Below are positions 1-8,321 of a stretch of 64,000 bases of DNA, one piece after another. This stretch comes from Sulfuricurvum sp. GTDB taxonomy: Bacteria > Campylobacterota > Campylobacteria > Campylobacterales > Sulfurimonadaceae. Location: contig NZ_JAQTNN010000017.1 of the NCBI RefSeq assembly GCF_028713855.1, positions 1-64,000 on the forward strand. The letters run 5' to 3'. How positions within the stretch are numbered: the first letter of the stretch is position 1; each line of letters begins with the position of its first letter. Position numbers and translations under genes: made by a program. The notes under the pieces are model-generated. The model saw only the letters and a list, made by a program, of their open reading frames with translations, had not been told where the DNA came from and searched no databases.

Positions 1-23
1 AATTGTTCAAGGTGTTTGTTCAT
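1..23 (-). CDS. Start of a zinc-ribbon protein gene (partial)
   Basis: Only the first seven codons are inside the window (reads MNKHLEQ on the minus strand). They are preceded by a good ribosome binding site, AAAAGGAACCGT before the ATG. In Campylobacterota the gene after the Nif3-like gene is usually a coiled-coil protein with a C-terminal C4 zinc ribbon, and its N-terminus resembles these residues. The identity rests on this context and on very few residues, so it is tentative. It would be the last visible member of the minus-strand operon that starts at the TPR gene. Confidence 0.5.
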
Positions 24-62
24 ACGGTTCCTTTTGGAGTTACACGATTACCTAATTTTAGC

Positions 63-785
63 TCAAAGATAGGTGAAGGGGTTCTTAGATGGCGAAATTA
101 TAACACTCAATCCTAATTTTTCCAAATGCCCCCCTAAAACCTCGCCAAAATAGCGTTCGCTTTCGTAGTGTCCAATGTCAATCATGGATAATCCGAGCGA
201 TGAGGCTTCCATTGCATCATGGTATTTGATATCTCCGGTCAAAAAACACTCTGCCTCAACATTGCGCATTAATGATGCACCCGAACCGGTAACCAATGCA
301 CAGGTTCGGATGTATTCATGGCATTTTACCCCTCGGGTATGAGGTAATCCCAAAGCAGTTTTAATTTTCTCTGCAAACGTATCATAGGGTTCATCAACAC
401 CCAGATAAGCGACAAATCCCTCTTTGGCAATAATCGGATATCCCAAAATCTCCGTTGCGACATAATCGTTGAGATGCGTTTGGTCAAAGTTAGTATGCAT
501 CGCGATATTGGTGATATTTTTACGGATCATCGGAGCGAGAATTTTAGCAGGGTATTGGTTGAACTGAAGCTGTTTAAGTCCGCCGAAAATGATCGGATGG
601 TGGGTGATAAGCAGGGCGTTTTCAGGGATAGATTCAATCAATTCGGCATCAATATCAATGCTCAAAACCACATCGGTGATCTCTTGCGAAAAATCTCCAA
701 CCAAGAGTCCCGAGTTATCCCACCCCTCTTGCAGTGCAAACGGAGAAAGTTCGTCGAGGTACGTGTAAATATCTTGAACCGTCAT
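63..785 (-). CDS. Nif3-like dinuclear metal centre protein
   Basis: 240 aa, of the NIF3/YbgI (GTP cyclohydrolase I type 2-like) family, cytosolic. The family forms hexameric rings with a two-metal site; its true substrate is unsettled. Visible metal-ligand motifs are THHP (His62, His63), AMHTNFD (His97, Asp101) and, near the C-terminus, GHYESE (His and Glu). The length is normal for the short, insertion-free version. The start overlaps the stop of the NYN gene by four bases (ATGA), so translation is probably coupled. Family assignment is strong; biological role is unknown. Confidence 0.9.
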   Translation of the reverse strand: MTVQDIYTYLDELSPFALQEGWDNSGLLVGDFSQEITDVVLSIDIDAELIESIPENALLITHHPIIFGGLKQLQFNQYPAKILAPMIRKNITNIAMHTNFDQTHLNDYVATEILGYPIIAKEGFVAYLGVDEPYDTFAEKIKTALGLPHTRGVKCHEYIRTCALVTGSGASLMRNVEAECFLTGDIKYHDAMEASSLGLSMIDIGHYESERYFGEVLGGHLEKLGLSVIISPSKNPFTYL

Positions 786-1522
786 TTTTCATAACTCCTT
801 TTGTGCCGTTTTAACCGTACATGCACGGCCTGGGAGCCTGAAAGCGGATCGGAAAATTTAAACTCAAACTCTCCCAGCCCCTCGATCAGATCAAGCAGCT
901 TTTTATAACCGTAACTGCGAGGATCAAATTCGGGAGATTTGTTAATCAAATTTTGTCCGATGGAGCCTAGATACGACCACCCTGCTTCATTCGTCGTGTC
1001 TTCAACCGCATTTCGAACGAGTGCCAAAAGAGCTTTATTGTCCGGTTTGATTTTCGCTCCAATCGGCTCTTTATGATTTGCGTCACGGCGGAGGTTTTCG
1101 GTATAAATAAATTTATCGCACACCCCGATAAAAGATTTGGGTGTTTTTTGCTCTCCGAACCCGTACACTTTTATTCCCGATTCACGGATACGACTCGCGA
1201 GACGGGTGAAATCGCTGTCACTCGATACGATACAAAAACCGTCAAAATTTTTCGTATAAAGCAGATCCATCGCATCGATGATCATCGCGCTGTCCGTCGC
1301 ATTTTTTCCCGTCGTATAGGCAAACTGTTGCATCGGATGAAGACCGTGCTCTAAAAGGGCATTTTTCCACCCTTTGAGTTTGGTATCGGTCCAATCGCCG
1401 TAAATCCGTTTGACACTGGCGATACCGTGCGACGCAATCTCATCCATAAGTCCCGCGATAATAGAGGGCTGAGAGTTGTCCGCATCAATCAAAACGGCCA
1501 ATCGTGCTTGATCGTCGATCAT
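782..1522 (-). CDS. NYN-domain putative RNase with C-terminal OST-HTH/LOTUS domain
   Basis: 246 aa. Residues about 5-145 form a NYN (PIN-like, LabA/DUF88) domain: LIDADN (Asp13, Asp15), KNATDSAM (Asp77) and SSDSDF (residues 100-105) are the acidic residues expected to bind the catalytic metal. The C-terminal part (about 165-240) looks like an OST-HTH/LOTUS RNA-binding module (pattern LGSIGQNLI..KSPEFDPRSYGYKKLLDLI). Family members are thought to be metal-dependent RNases that act on structured RNA. The gene overlaps both neighbours by four bases, between the TPR gene and the Nif3-like gene. No specific target can be inferred. Confidence 0.85.
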   Translation of the reverse strand: MIDDQARLAVLIDADNSQPSIIAGLMDEIASHGIASVKRIYGDWTDTKLKGWKNALLEHGLHPMQQFAYTTGKNATDSAMIIDAMDLLYTKNFDGFCIVSSDSDFTRLASRIRESGIKVYGFGEQKTPKSFIGVCDKFIYTENLRRDANHKEPIGAKIKPDNKALLALVRNAVEDTTNEAGWSYLGSIGQNLINKSPEFDPRSYGYKKLLDLIEGLGEFEFKFSDPLSGSQAVHVRLKRHKRSYEK

Positions 1523-2097
1523 TTCATTCCTCCTAAGGATTTTAACGCTTCACGTGCCTGTGCAAAGTCATTTTGCAGTTCAAGTGCATGAGTGTACATT
1601 GTACGCGCTTCGTCAATCTCATTCATATCCACCAACAAATTTGCGTAATTGTAATAGGTTTGCGCATACGTATCATCGATCTCCAGCGCTTTTCGATAAT
1701 GATCCTGCGCACGTTCATAGGCATGCTCGGCACGATACAGCGAAGCAATAGCATTGTGGGTCAGATCATCGTTTTCATCCAGTTCCAAAGAATCTTCATA
1801 CAGTTCAATCGCTTTTATCCGTTCTCCCGATTTTGCGGTGACGAAAGCGAGTTTATTCAAAATTTCAACGTTTTTCGGCTCCGCTGCAAAAGCCTCTTCG
1901 AGATAGCCTTTTGCTCTCGCCGTATCTCCCGCTTCATAAGCACTGTCCGCTTGATCGATCAACGCCGATGATGGGGGAGAAGGCTCCTTAAAATCGGTAT
2001 TTTTGGGGGGGGAATCGTCTAAATTTTGAACATGGCGAAAAATCTGATATGCGAAATACAGTGTCATAGCAAACATCAAAATTTGGAATGTACTCAT
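1519..2097 (-). CDS. Membrane-anchored TPR-repeat protein
   Basis: 192 aa from the ATG at 2097, chosen over an upstream TTG-type extension because AAAGGGGAACATA gives it a proper binding site. An N-terminal hydrophobic segment (about residues 3-18) anchors it. A short proline/serine-rich linker follows, then about four tetratricopeptide repeats (about 45-190) with the usual A-x3-Y-x3-G/A spacing. TPR domains bind proteins, and the repeats could face either side of the inner membrane. It is the first gene of the small operon with NYN and Nif3-like genes. No partner is known. Confidence 0.8.
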   Translation of the reverse strand: MSTFQILMFAMTLYFAYQIFRHVQNLDDSPPKNTDFKEPSPPSSALIDQADSAYEAGDTARAKGYLEEAFAAEPKNVEILNKLAFVTAKSGERIKAIELYEDSLELDENDDLTHNAIASLYRAEHAYERAQDHYRKALEIDDTYAQTYYNYANLLVDMNEIDEARTMYTHALELQNDFAQAREALKSLGGMK

Positions 2098-2122
2098 TAT
2101 GTTCCCCTTTTGTAACTCTAAG

Positions 2123-2151
2123 TATAATATAATCACGTTAACTTAAACCAA
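2123..2151. promoter_or_regulatory. Divergent promoter region, TPR operon / ppk
   Basis: On the minus strand TTGGTT (2146-2151) and TATTAT (2124-2129) are separated by 16 bases, a reasonable sigma-70 promoter for the TPR-NYN-Nif3 operon. The same stretch reads TATAATATAAT on the plus strand (2123-2133), which could be the -10 of ppk without an obvious -35 box. The sites overlap, so the two directions probably compete. Seen by eye only. Confidence 0.5.
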
Positions 2152-2166
2152 AAATCGGTAGAAACT

Positions 2167-4266
2167 ATGCCCAGCAATTTTAAAGATCCAGCCCTTTATA
2201 TCAATCGTGAGCTCTCATGGCTCCAATTTAACACGCGTGTTTTGAGACAAGCACAAGACGAGTCGCTTCCTCTTTTTGAACGACTGAAATTTTTAGCCAT
2301 CTACGGAACGAATCTCGATGAATTTTACATGATCCGTGTCGCGGGACTAAAAAAACTTTTCAGTGCCGGAGTCAACGTTTCGGGAGCCGACCGCTTTACC
2401 CCGCTCCATCAACTTCGTGAAATCCGCGAGTATCTGCATAAAGAACAAGAATCTGTTGAATACTGTCTGCAGGGGATTATGAAAGAACTCGAAAAAGAGG
2501 GGATCTTTTTCCAATCGTACAAAGAGGTCACTCCCGATCAGCGTAAATATCTCGACAAATATTTTCATGAAAATATCTATCCGGTTGTCATCCCGATTGC
2601 TATCGATGCTACCCACCCATTCCCTCATCTCAATAACCTCGGGTTTGGACAAATTGTCAAACTTCGGGACAAAGAAGACGCTAACGTAGAGCGTTACGGA
2701 CTGATTCGTATTCCACGGGTACTTCCCCGTTTCGTCGAAATTAATAATCGTATCTACATTCCGATCGGAAGCATTGTTGCCGAGCACATCCAAGACCTGT
2801 TCCCAGGCTATGAACTGATCAAATTTGCCGCATTCCGTGTTACCCGAAACGCTGATATCGCAATCGAAGAGGAAGAAGCGGACGATTTTATGGAGATTCT
2901 CGAAGAGGGTCTTAAACTTCGTAAGAAAGGGGAATTGGTACGTCTTGAGCTGAGTGTCCATGCCGATGATGATCTCCTTAACTTCTTTAACCGTCACGCC
3001 AATGTTTACAAAGATGATATCTACCGTTTTCAAACGTATCTCAATCTCGGAAGTCTATGGCAAGTGGTCGGAAACAAAGATTTCGCTCATCTCACCAGTC
3101 CGAGTTTCAAGCCGCGCAATCTTCCGCCGCTTGACTCCGATGAGAGTCTCTATGCGACATTGGATAAACAAGACCTCTTGCTGTTTCATCCATTTGAAAG
3201 CTTTGAACCGGTCGTTCGGCTGATTCAGGTTGCCGCTAAAGATCCCGATGTTGTTTCCATCCGTATGACACTCTATCGTTCCGGCTCAAAGTCCCCTATT
3301 GTTCAGTCACTTATCAGTGCGGCGGAATCGGGTAAACAGGTCACGGTTATGGTCGAACTCAGAGCCCGTTTTGACGAAGAAAACAATCTCCACTGGGCTA
3401 AAGCACTTGAAAATTCCGGAGCACACGTTATCTACGGTATTGCAGGATTCAAAGTACACGCCAAAGCTGCCCTCATCACCCGGCGGGTGGACGGTAAACT
3501 CAAACAATACGCCCATATCGGAACCGGTAACTATAATCCCTCTACCGCGACTATCTACACCGACATCAGCTATATGACCAGCAATGATGCGATTACGCAT
3601 GACATGACCCGCTTCTTCCATTTCCTCACCGGATTCAGTAAAAAAGGGAAATTGCATGAGCTTTACATGGCACCGACCCAAATTAAACCTAAAGTCCTCT
3701 CCCTCATCCAAAATGAAACCCGCATGGGAAGTGAAGGGGTCATTATCGCCAAGATGAATGCTCTTGTCGATGAAGATATCATAAGAGCCCTCTATAAAGC
3801 ATCTCAAGCCGGGGTAAAAATCGAGCTTATCATCCGTGGAATTTGCTGTCTGCGTCCGGGAGTACCGGGAATCAGCGAAAATATCCGCGTTATCTCGATT
3901 ATCGGGAAATACCTTGAGCATGCCCGAATCTATTATTTTAAACATTCGACGCCGCAAACGTATATCTCAAGTGCCGATTGGATGCCGAGAAATCTCCTTC
4001 GCCGTATTGAACTTCTTACCCCTATTTCAGGGGAAGAGAGCACGAACAAGCTGATCCAGATTTTACAATTGCAAACATCCGATAATGTCCTCGCCCATGA
4101 GCTTCAAAACGATGGTACCTATGTCAGAATCAAACACGAGAGCGGCAATCTGATCGACAGTCATAAAATCGTTGAAACCCATACCAACAAAGTGTATAAT
4201 TCGGTCAAAAAACAGGCTCCTAATTACGTGCAACAACTCACCACGCGATTATTTAAAGAGAGCTGA
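2167..4266 (+). CDS. ppk: Polyphosphate kinase 1
   Basis: 699 aa, the usual PPK1 length. It reversibly transfers the gamma phosphate of ATP to inorganic polyphosphate. The N-terminal domain starts YINRELSWLQFNTRVL, a hallmark of the family. The phosphorylated catalytic histidine is His431 in the KVHAKAALI motif, and the second catalytic histidine is His593 in YFKHSTP. Arginines of the nucleotide-binding site are seen in the SIRMTLYRS stretch. GGTAGAAACT precedes the ATG. A Ppx/GppA phosphatase that could run the opposite reaction is at 51.1 kb. The following carbonic anhydrase gene starts 12 bases after the stop. Confidence 0.97.
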   Translation: MPSNFKDPALYINRELSWLQFNTRVLRQAQDESLPLFERLKFLAIYGTNLDEFYMIRVAGLKKLFSAGVNVSGADRFTPLHQLREIREYLHKEQESVEYCLQGIMKELEKEGIFFQSYKEVTPDQRKYLDKYFHENIYPVVIPIAIDATHPFPHLNNLGFGQIVKLRDKEDANVERYGLIRIPRVLPRFVEINNRIYIPIGSIVAEHIQDLFPGYELIKFAAFRVTRNADIAIEEEEADDFMEILEEGLKLRKKGELVRLELSVHADDDLLNFFNRHANVYKDDIYRFQTYLNLGSLWQVVGNKDFAHLTSPSFKPRNLPPLDSDESLYATLDKQDLLLFHPFESFEPVVRLIQVAAKDPDVVSIRMTLYRSGSKSPIVQSLISAAESGKQVTVMVELRARFDEENNLHWAKALENSGAHVIYGIAGFKVHAKAALITRRVDGKLKQYAHIGTGNYNPSTATIYTDISYMTSNDAITHDMTRFFHFLTGFSKKGKLHELYMAPTQIKPKVLSLIQNETRMGSEGVIIAKMNALVDEDIIRALYKASQAGVKIELIIRGICCLRPGVPGISENIRVISIIGKYLEHARIYYFKHSTPQTYISSADWMPRNLLRRIELLTPISGEESTNKLIQILQLQTSDNVLAHELQNDGTYVRIKHESGNLIDSHKIVETHTNKVYNSVKKQAPNYVQQLTTRLFKES

Positions 4267-4277
4267 TAAGGATATCG

Positions 4278-4814
4278 ATGCTTGGTAATTATTTACACTA
4301 CACCCCTGAAATGAAAGAACGCGTTTGGATCGCAGATTCCGCTGACGTAATCGGACGGGTAAGAATGGGGGAAGATGTGAGTATCTGGTTCGGATGTGTT
4401 GTACGTGCAGATGTACACACCATCACAATCGGCGATCGCAGCAATATCCAAGATTTAAGTATGGTTCACGTTACCCACTATAAACTTAGCGATATGAGCG
4501 ACGGATATCCAACCATCATCGGCAATGATGTGACGGTAGGACACCGTGTTATGCTCCATGGGTGTACAATCGAAGATGCATGTTTGATCGGTATGAGCGC
4601 AACCATCCTCGATGGAGCCGTGATCGGAAAAGAGTCGATCGTTGGTGCAGGTGCACTGGTGACCAAAAACAAAGTATTTCCACCCCGTTCACTTATCATG
4701 GGGAGCCCCGCTAAAGTAGTCAGAGAGCTCACCGATGAAGAGGTCGCAGAGCTTTACGCATCCGCTAAGCGTTACGTGAGCTTCAAAGAAAACTATCGCG
4801 TGCCTAATGTTTGA
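4278..4814 (+). CDS. Gamma-class carbonic anhydrase family protein (YrdA/PaaY type)
   Basis: 178 aa left-handed beta-helix protein with hexapeptide repeats through its whole length (for example VIGRVRMGEDVSIWFG). Three metal-binding histidines are in the expected places: MVHVTH, and VGHRVMLHG with two. Members bind Zn or Fe and some hydrate CO2, while others have no proven activity. It lies downstream of ppk and overlaps the TRIC-like gene by eight bases. A beta-class enzyme two genes further on suggests a shared theme of bicarbonate supply, which is inference. Confidence 0.9.
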   Translation: MLGNYLHYTPEMKERVWIADSADVIGRVRMGEDVSIWFGCVVRADVHTITIGDRSNIQDLSMVHVTHYKLSDMSDGYPTIIGNDVTVGHRVMLHGCTIEDACLIGMSATILDGAVIGKESIVGAGALVTKNKVFPPRSLIMGSPAKVVRELTDEEVAELYASAKRYVSFKENYRVPNV

Positions 4815-5424
4815 TATCGTCATTGCTGCCGATATTCTCGGAATTTGTGCCTTTGCTCTGAGCGGATTTTTGGTCGGGGTACGCAACAACCTCGATCTTC
4901 TCGGTTTAATTATCTCCGCTTCATTGACGGCTCTTGGCGGCGGTGTCGTTCGAGATGTTCTTTTGGGACGAACCCCGTTTGCCTTTAATGAATACTATCC
5001 GGCTATTACGGTCATCACCACAATCCTGCTTGCTTTCGCTTTTCGCCTTTACCGCCGTGAGCAGTTAGAACGCCAATGGCTGTTTGTCATCAGCGATACG
5101 ATCGGGCTTGTCGCATTTAGTATCACAGGGGCCCTGCTAGCCATCGAGGTTGAATTCAACTTTTTCGGGGTTATGATCCTTAGCTTTCTCACCGCCGTCG
5201 GCGGAGGGGTATTACGCGATACAATGATCAACCAAGTCCCCTCGGTCCTTATCAGTGACTTTTACGGCTCAATCGCTATTATCGTTTCTGTTTTACTCCT
5301 TCTCTTGGCACAAATGGATATGGTAAATACCTGGGGAGTCGCCGGCGTTGCAGGATTTGCAATCTTTTTACGGCTCCTTGCTTATTATAAGCAATGGCAT
5401 CTCCCTACACTCAATACGGATTAA
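4807..5424 (+). CDS. TRIC-type cation channel family membrane protein (YadS/UPF0126)
   Basis: 205 aa inner-membrane protein with about seven hydrophobic segments. It has the family's internal duplication: each half carries a glycine-rich kink followed by an arginine-aspartate pair, GGGVVRDVLL near residue 45 and GGGVLRDTMI near residue 137. Prokaryotic TRIC proteins form trimeric K+/cation channels; many members were earlier called UPF0126. The start codon lies inside the end of the carbonic anhydrase gene (ATG at 4807), so it is probably translationally coupled. Its ion is not predictable from sequence. Confidence 0.85.
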   Translation: MFDIVIAADILGICAFALSGFLVGVRNNLDLLGLIISASLTALGGGVVRDVLLGRTPFAFNEYYPAITVITTILLAFAFRLYRREQLERQWLFVISDTIGLVAFSITGALLAIEVEFNFFGVMILSFLTAVGGGVLRDTMINQVPSVLISDFYGSIAIIVSVLLLLLAQMDMVNTWGVAGVAGFAIFLRLLAYYKQWHLPTLNTD

Positions 5425-5426
5425 TC

Positions 5427-6284
5427 ATGACTAAAATCAAACTTTTTTTTATTCTCTTCCTCATCGGAGGCTTTATCGATATCGGGCGTTATCTCGTCTA
5501 CCCTAATATTTCCGATCTTCGTGACATCAAACCTATTCCTACCGCATTTATGGAGTATAGAGAAGCCGAATGGGCGGAACAAAATCGCGATATGGAAATT
5601 ACACAAAAATGGGTTCCGATGTCTCAAATCTCCCCTAATGTTATTAAAGCGGTTCTCATCGGGGAAGATGACAAATTTTGGAATCATGACGGTTTTGATG
5701 TAAAAGGGATGGAACAAGCACTGGAACGAACGCTCAAAAAAGGGAAAATGGCTGGGGGAAGTACTATCAGCCAACAGTTAGCCAAAAATCTCTATCTATC
5801 CCCGAGTAAAAATCCGGTACGCAAACTCAAAGAGGCGATCCTAACATGGCGAATAGAAAGTACACTCTCAAAACGCCGTATCCTCGAAATTTATCTCAAC
5901 GTCGCCGAATGGGGAGATGGTATCTTCGGGATCGAAGCGGCAGCCCGCCATTACTATCATAAAAGTGCCAAAAATCTGACCGGCATGGAAGCAGCCCGTC
6001 TGGCAGCTGTACTCCCCAATCCGATTCGCTTTCATGCGACCGGAAATCAAAAATACGTAAAGAACCGCTCCCGTATTATTTATAAAATCATGAAACGCCG
6101 CGGTATTGTCATTCCTCAGTTTCAAGAGGTTATGGCTCCGCCGAAACAAGAGGAAGCATCTCCCCTCAATGAAGAGAGCAATCAAAGTGTCACCGATTTA
6201 TTTGATGAAGCGACACCTACTGAACCTTCAATTGAATCTGAAATACCCACTTCAAACGATGAGAACAGCTCTATGACGTTTTAA
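5427..6284 (+). CDS. mtgA: Monofunctional peptidoglycan glycosyltransferase
   Basis: 285 aa from the ATG at 5427, just after the stop of the channel gene. It has an N-terminal membrane anchor (about residues 4-22), then a GT51 transglycosylase domain that polymerises lipid II glycan chains in the periplasm. GEDDKFWNHDG contains the catalytic glutamate, and AGGSTISQQLAKNLYL and KEAILTWRIE are the other conserved GT51 motifs. A second glutamate is in EIYLNVAEWG. There is no penicillin-binding domain. The last ~50 residues are a Glu/Pro/Ser-rich, apparently disordered tail longer than in E. coli MtgA. Confidence 0.95.
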   Translation: MTKIKLFFILFLIGGFIDIGRYLVYPNISDLRDIKPIPTAFMEYREAEWAEQNRDMEITQKWVPMSQISPNVIKAVLIGEDDKFWNHDGFDVKGMEQALERTLKKGKMAGGSTISQQLAKNLYLSPSKNPVRKLKEAILTWRIESTLSKRRILEIYLNVAEWGDGIFGIEAAARHYYHKSAKNLTGMEAARLAAVLPNPIRFHATGNQKYVKNRSRIIYKIMKRRGIVIPQFQEVMAPPKQEEASPLNEESNQSVTDLFDEATPTEPSIESEIPTSNDENSSMTF

Positions 6285-6334
6285 TGCGGCTCCTTTTATG
6301 GTACACTAAGTCTACCAAATCAGGAGGTTTTCCT

Positions 6335-7102
6335 ATGAATAAACGGACGTTCCTTAAATTTTTTGCCCTGACCTCAAGTTCGCTAGTTTTAGCCAATGAA
6401 CACGAGCCCTCTTCTGCCGCGCATCATGCTGTACCCAATACGCAAGAACTGCAAGAGATCGCTAAAAAAATGTTTGGAGAAGTCATCTCTCAAAACGATT
6501 ACTACGTCAATCACCATGGTTCAACATTTTTTGAAAAACTCAAAAACGGTCAAAATCCTCGTGCAACGGTAATCGGATGTTCAGATTCACGATTTCAAAG
6601 CGATTCGCTGGATGCAACCGCTGAAAATGATCTCTTTATTATCCGAAATATCGGCAATCAATTCAGTTCCAATATGGGAAGCGTCGAATATGGTGTACGC
6701 CATCTGAATACTCCGTTACTGATTATAGTAGGACATTCTCGATGCGGAGCGATCAAAGCCGCACTCAGTGATTATTCTGAAGAAGGTCCGCACATTATCC
6801 ATGAGCTCGATTCCCTCTCGCTAGCGGTTCGTAAAACCTCACTCATGGGTACGGATGAGACAAAATGGCTTGCCGCGGTTGTCAGCAATGTGCATCAGCA
6901 GGTTTATTACGCGGAAAAAGAGTTTAAAGGCGATATCGAGAGCGGTAAACTCACCGTTGTCGGGGTCGTATACGATTTAGCCAATGATTTCAACCACGGC
7001 TACGGCCGGCTAAAAATTGTTAATATCAACGGTGAAAGCAATCCTGAAAAAATGATAGAATTTCCATTAATGAAATCACTCTTTAAGCCGGTACACGTCT
7101 AA
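6335..7102 (+). CDS. Exported beta-class carbonic anhydrase
   Basis: 255 aa from the ATG at 6335, which follows a strong AGGAGG site; a longer reading frame starting at 6284 is not supported. The N-terminus NKRTFLKFFALTSSSLVLA resembles a signal peptide with a twin-arginine-like motif in which the first arginine is lysine. The beta-CA zinc site is complete: Cys82-x-Asp84-x-Arg86 (GCSDSRF) and His134-x2-Cys137 (GHSRCG). Periplasmic carbonic anhydrases are common in Campylobacterota and balance CO2/bicarbonate for CO2-fixing or acid-exposed cells. The 3' end overlaps the convergent transporter gene by 20 bases. Confidence 0.93.
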   Translation: MNKRTFLKFFALTSSSLVLANEHEPSSAAHHAVPNTQELQEIAKKMFGEVISQNDYYVNHHGSTFFEKLKNGQNPRATVIGCSDSRFQSDSLDATAENDLFIIRNIGNQFSSNMGSVEYGVRHLNTPLLIIVGHSRCGAIKAALSDYSEEGPHIIHELDSLSLAVRKTSLMGTDETKWLAAVVSNVHQQVYYAEKEFKGDIESGKLTVVGVVYDLANDFNHGYGRLKIVNINGESNPEKMIEFPLMKSLFKPVHV

Positions 7103-8321
7103 GGACAATCCACCCAATCGCCGATGCAACCGCAATAACATACGACGGAGCATAGGGATTACCGCTAAGCTGTGTGATCGACGTCATCATCGCGGGGGTA
7201 ATCCCTCCGATAATTCCTGCCGCACTCCCTAAAATCACTGCTGTGAACGAAGCACGATACCCATGATAGCGCAGAGCGTTCACCGTCGAAGCAAAAATCG
7301 GTGCCTGGAATGCACACAACAAAACAACCAATCCGATCGTTCCGCCGAGTGATCCCCAATAACCGCCGACACTCATCCAATAAAAGAGCGGATAAACGCT
7401 AATCGCGAGTGTGATAGCCGTTAGCCGCATCAGACGAAGTGAACCGATGCTATCCGCGACCATTGCCATCAAGGGGATGAAAATGACCCCTACGACAATG
7501 GAGAGAGTATTGATCTGTCCCGCTTGTGCTTTACTAAGACCAGCACTTCCCTCCAGCCAGATAGGGAGGTAAATAAATACCGTATAGTAGAAAACCCATA
7601 TTGCCGAGGCGATGGTCAGGAACTGCCAAAATTCACGACGGTGATGGCGTAAAATCGCTACGATCGGAACCGTTTTATCTTCGCTTGGTTCATAGTTATC
7701 GGTCAAGTTGCGGCGTAGATAAAGTCCTGCTGCGGCAATGACGATACTTCCCCAAAACGGAACCCTCCATCCCCACTCACCCATTGCATCGGCACCGATA
7801 TACCATAACAATGCTCCGCAAAAACCCGATCCCAATGCCATCCCGATTTTAGCCCCTACTGAAACAAACGAACCGTAAAGATTTTGGCGCTTAGGAGAAG
7901 ATTGTTCTACCAAATAAACGATGGAACTGGCATATTCACCACCAACCGAAAGTCCTTGGATCATCCGAAGTAGGACGAGTAGAATCGGAGCCATCATCCC
8001 GATTTGAGCGTAGGTAGGCAAAAAACCGATTAAAAAGGTGGGCAATGCCATCATGATTAAAGAGCTCATAAGAGCCGTGCGCCGACTGACACGATCGCCG
8101 ATGTGTCCGAAAATCAAAGCACCGACGGGGCGCATAATCATTCCGGCAGCAAATGCCCCGAACGAACCTAAAAGAGAGAGGAAAGGATCAGTGGAAGGAA
8201 AAAAGAGCTTTCCCATCATCACGGCTAAAAAACCGATGAGGGCAAAGTCGTAATACTCAATGACGTTGCCGATAATCCCTGCGGCAATAATACGTTTTTT
8301 TGATTTAATCAAACGATCCAT
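7083..8321 (-). CDS. MFS transporter, metabolite:H+ symporter (ProP-like) family
   Basis: 412 aa with about 12 membrane segments. The loop between TM2 and TM3 reads MIMRPVGALIFGHIGDRVSRR, matching the G-x3-D-R-x-G-R-R signature of the MHS group, which includes ProP, KgtP and citrate/shikimate carriers. A second conserved arginine stretch, RMIQGLSVGGEYASS, is in TM4. The substrate could be proline/betaine or a dicarboxylate and cannot be decided here. Its start lies 13 bases inside mnmA, and its end overlaps the beta-carbonic anhydrase gene from the other strand. Confidence 0.85.
   Translation of the reverse strand: MDRLIKSKKRIIAAGIIGNVIEYYDFALIGFLAVMMGKLFFPSTDPFLSLLGSFGAFAAGMIMRPVGALIFGHIGDRVSRRTALMSSLIMMALPTFLIGFLPTYAQIGMMAPILLVLLRMIQGLSVGGEYASSIVYLVEQSSPKRQNLYGSFVSVGAKIGMALGSGFCGALLWYIGADAMGEWGWRVPFWGSIVIAAAGLYLRRNLTDNYEPSEDKTVPIVAILRHHRREFWQFLTIASAIWVFYYTVFIYLPIWLEGSAGLSKAQAGQINTLSIVVGVIFIPLMAMVADSIGSLRLMRLTAITLAISVYPLFYWMSVGGYWGSLGGTIGLVVLLCAFQAPIFASTVNALRYHGYRASFTAVILGSAAGIIGGITPAMMTSITQLSGNPYAPSYVIAVASAIGWIVLRRVPA

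Noticed and set aside
3307-3957. Long minus-strand frames inside ppk (also 2347-3033)
   Set aside because: They lie wholly inside ppk, have no ribosome site, and their translation shows no protein family. The sense gene has clear PPK1 motifs along the whole length.
6284-6334. Longer N-terminus for the beta-carbonic anhydrase
   Set aside because: The start at 6284 would put 17 unrelated residues before the signal peptide; the AGGAGG site at about 6322 clearly serves the ATG at 6335.
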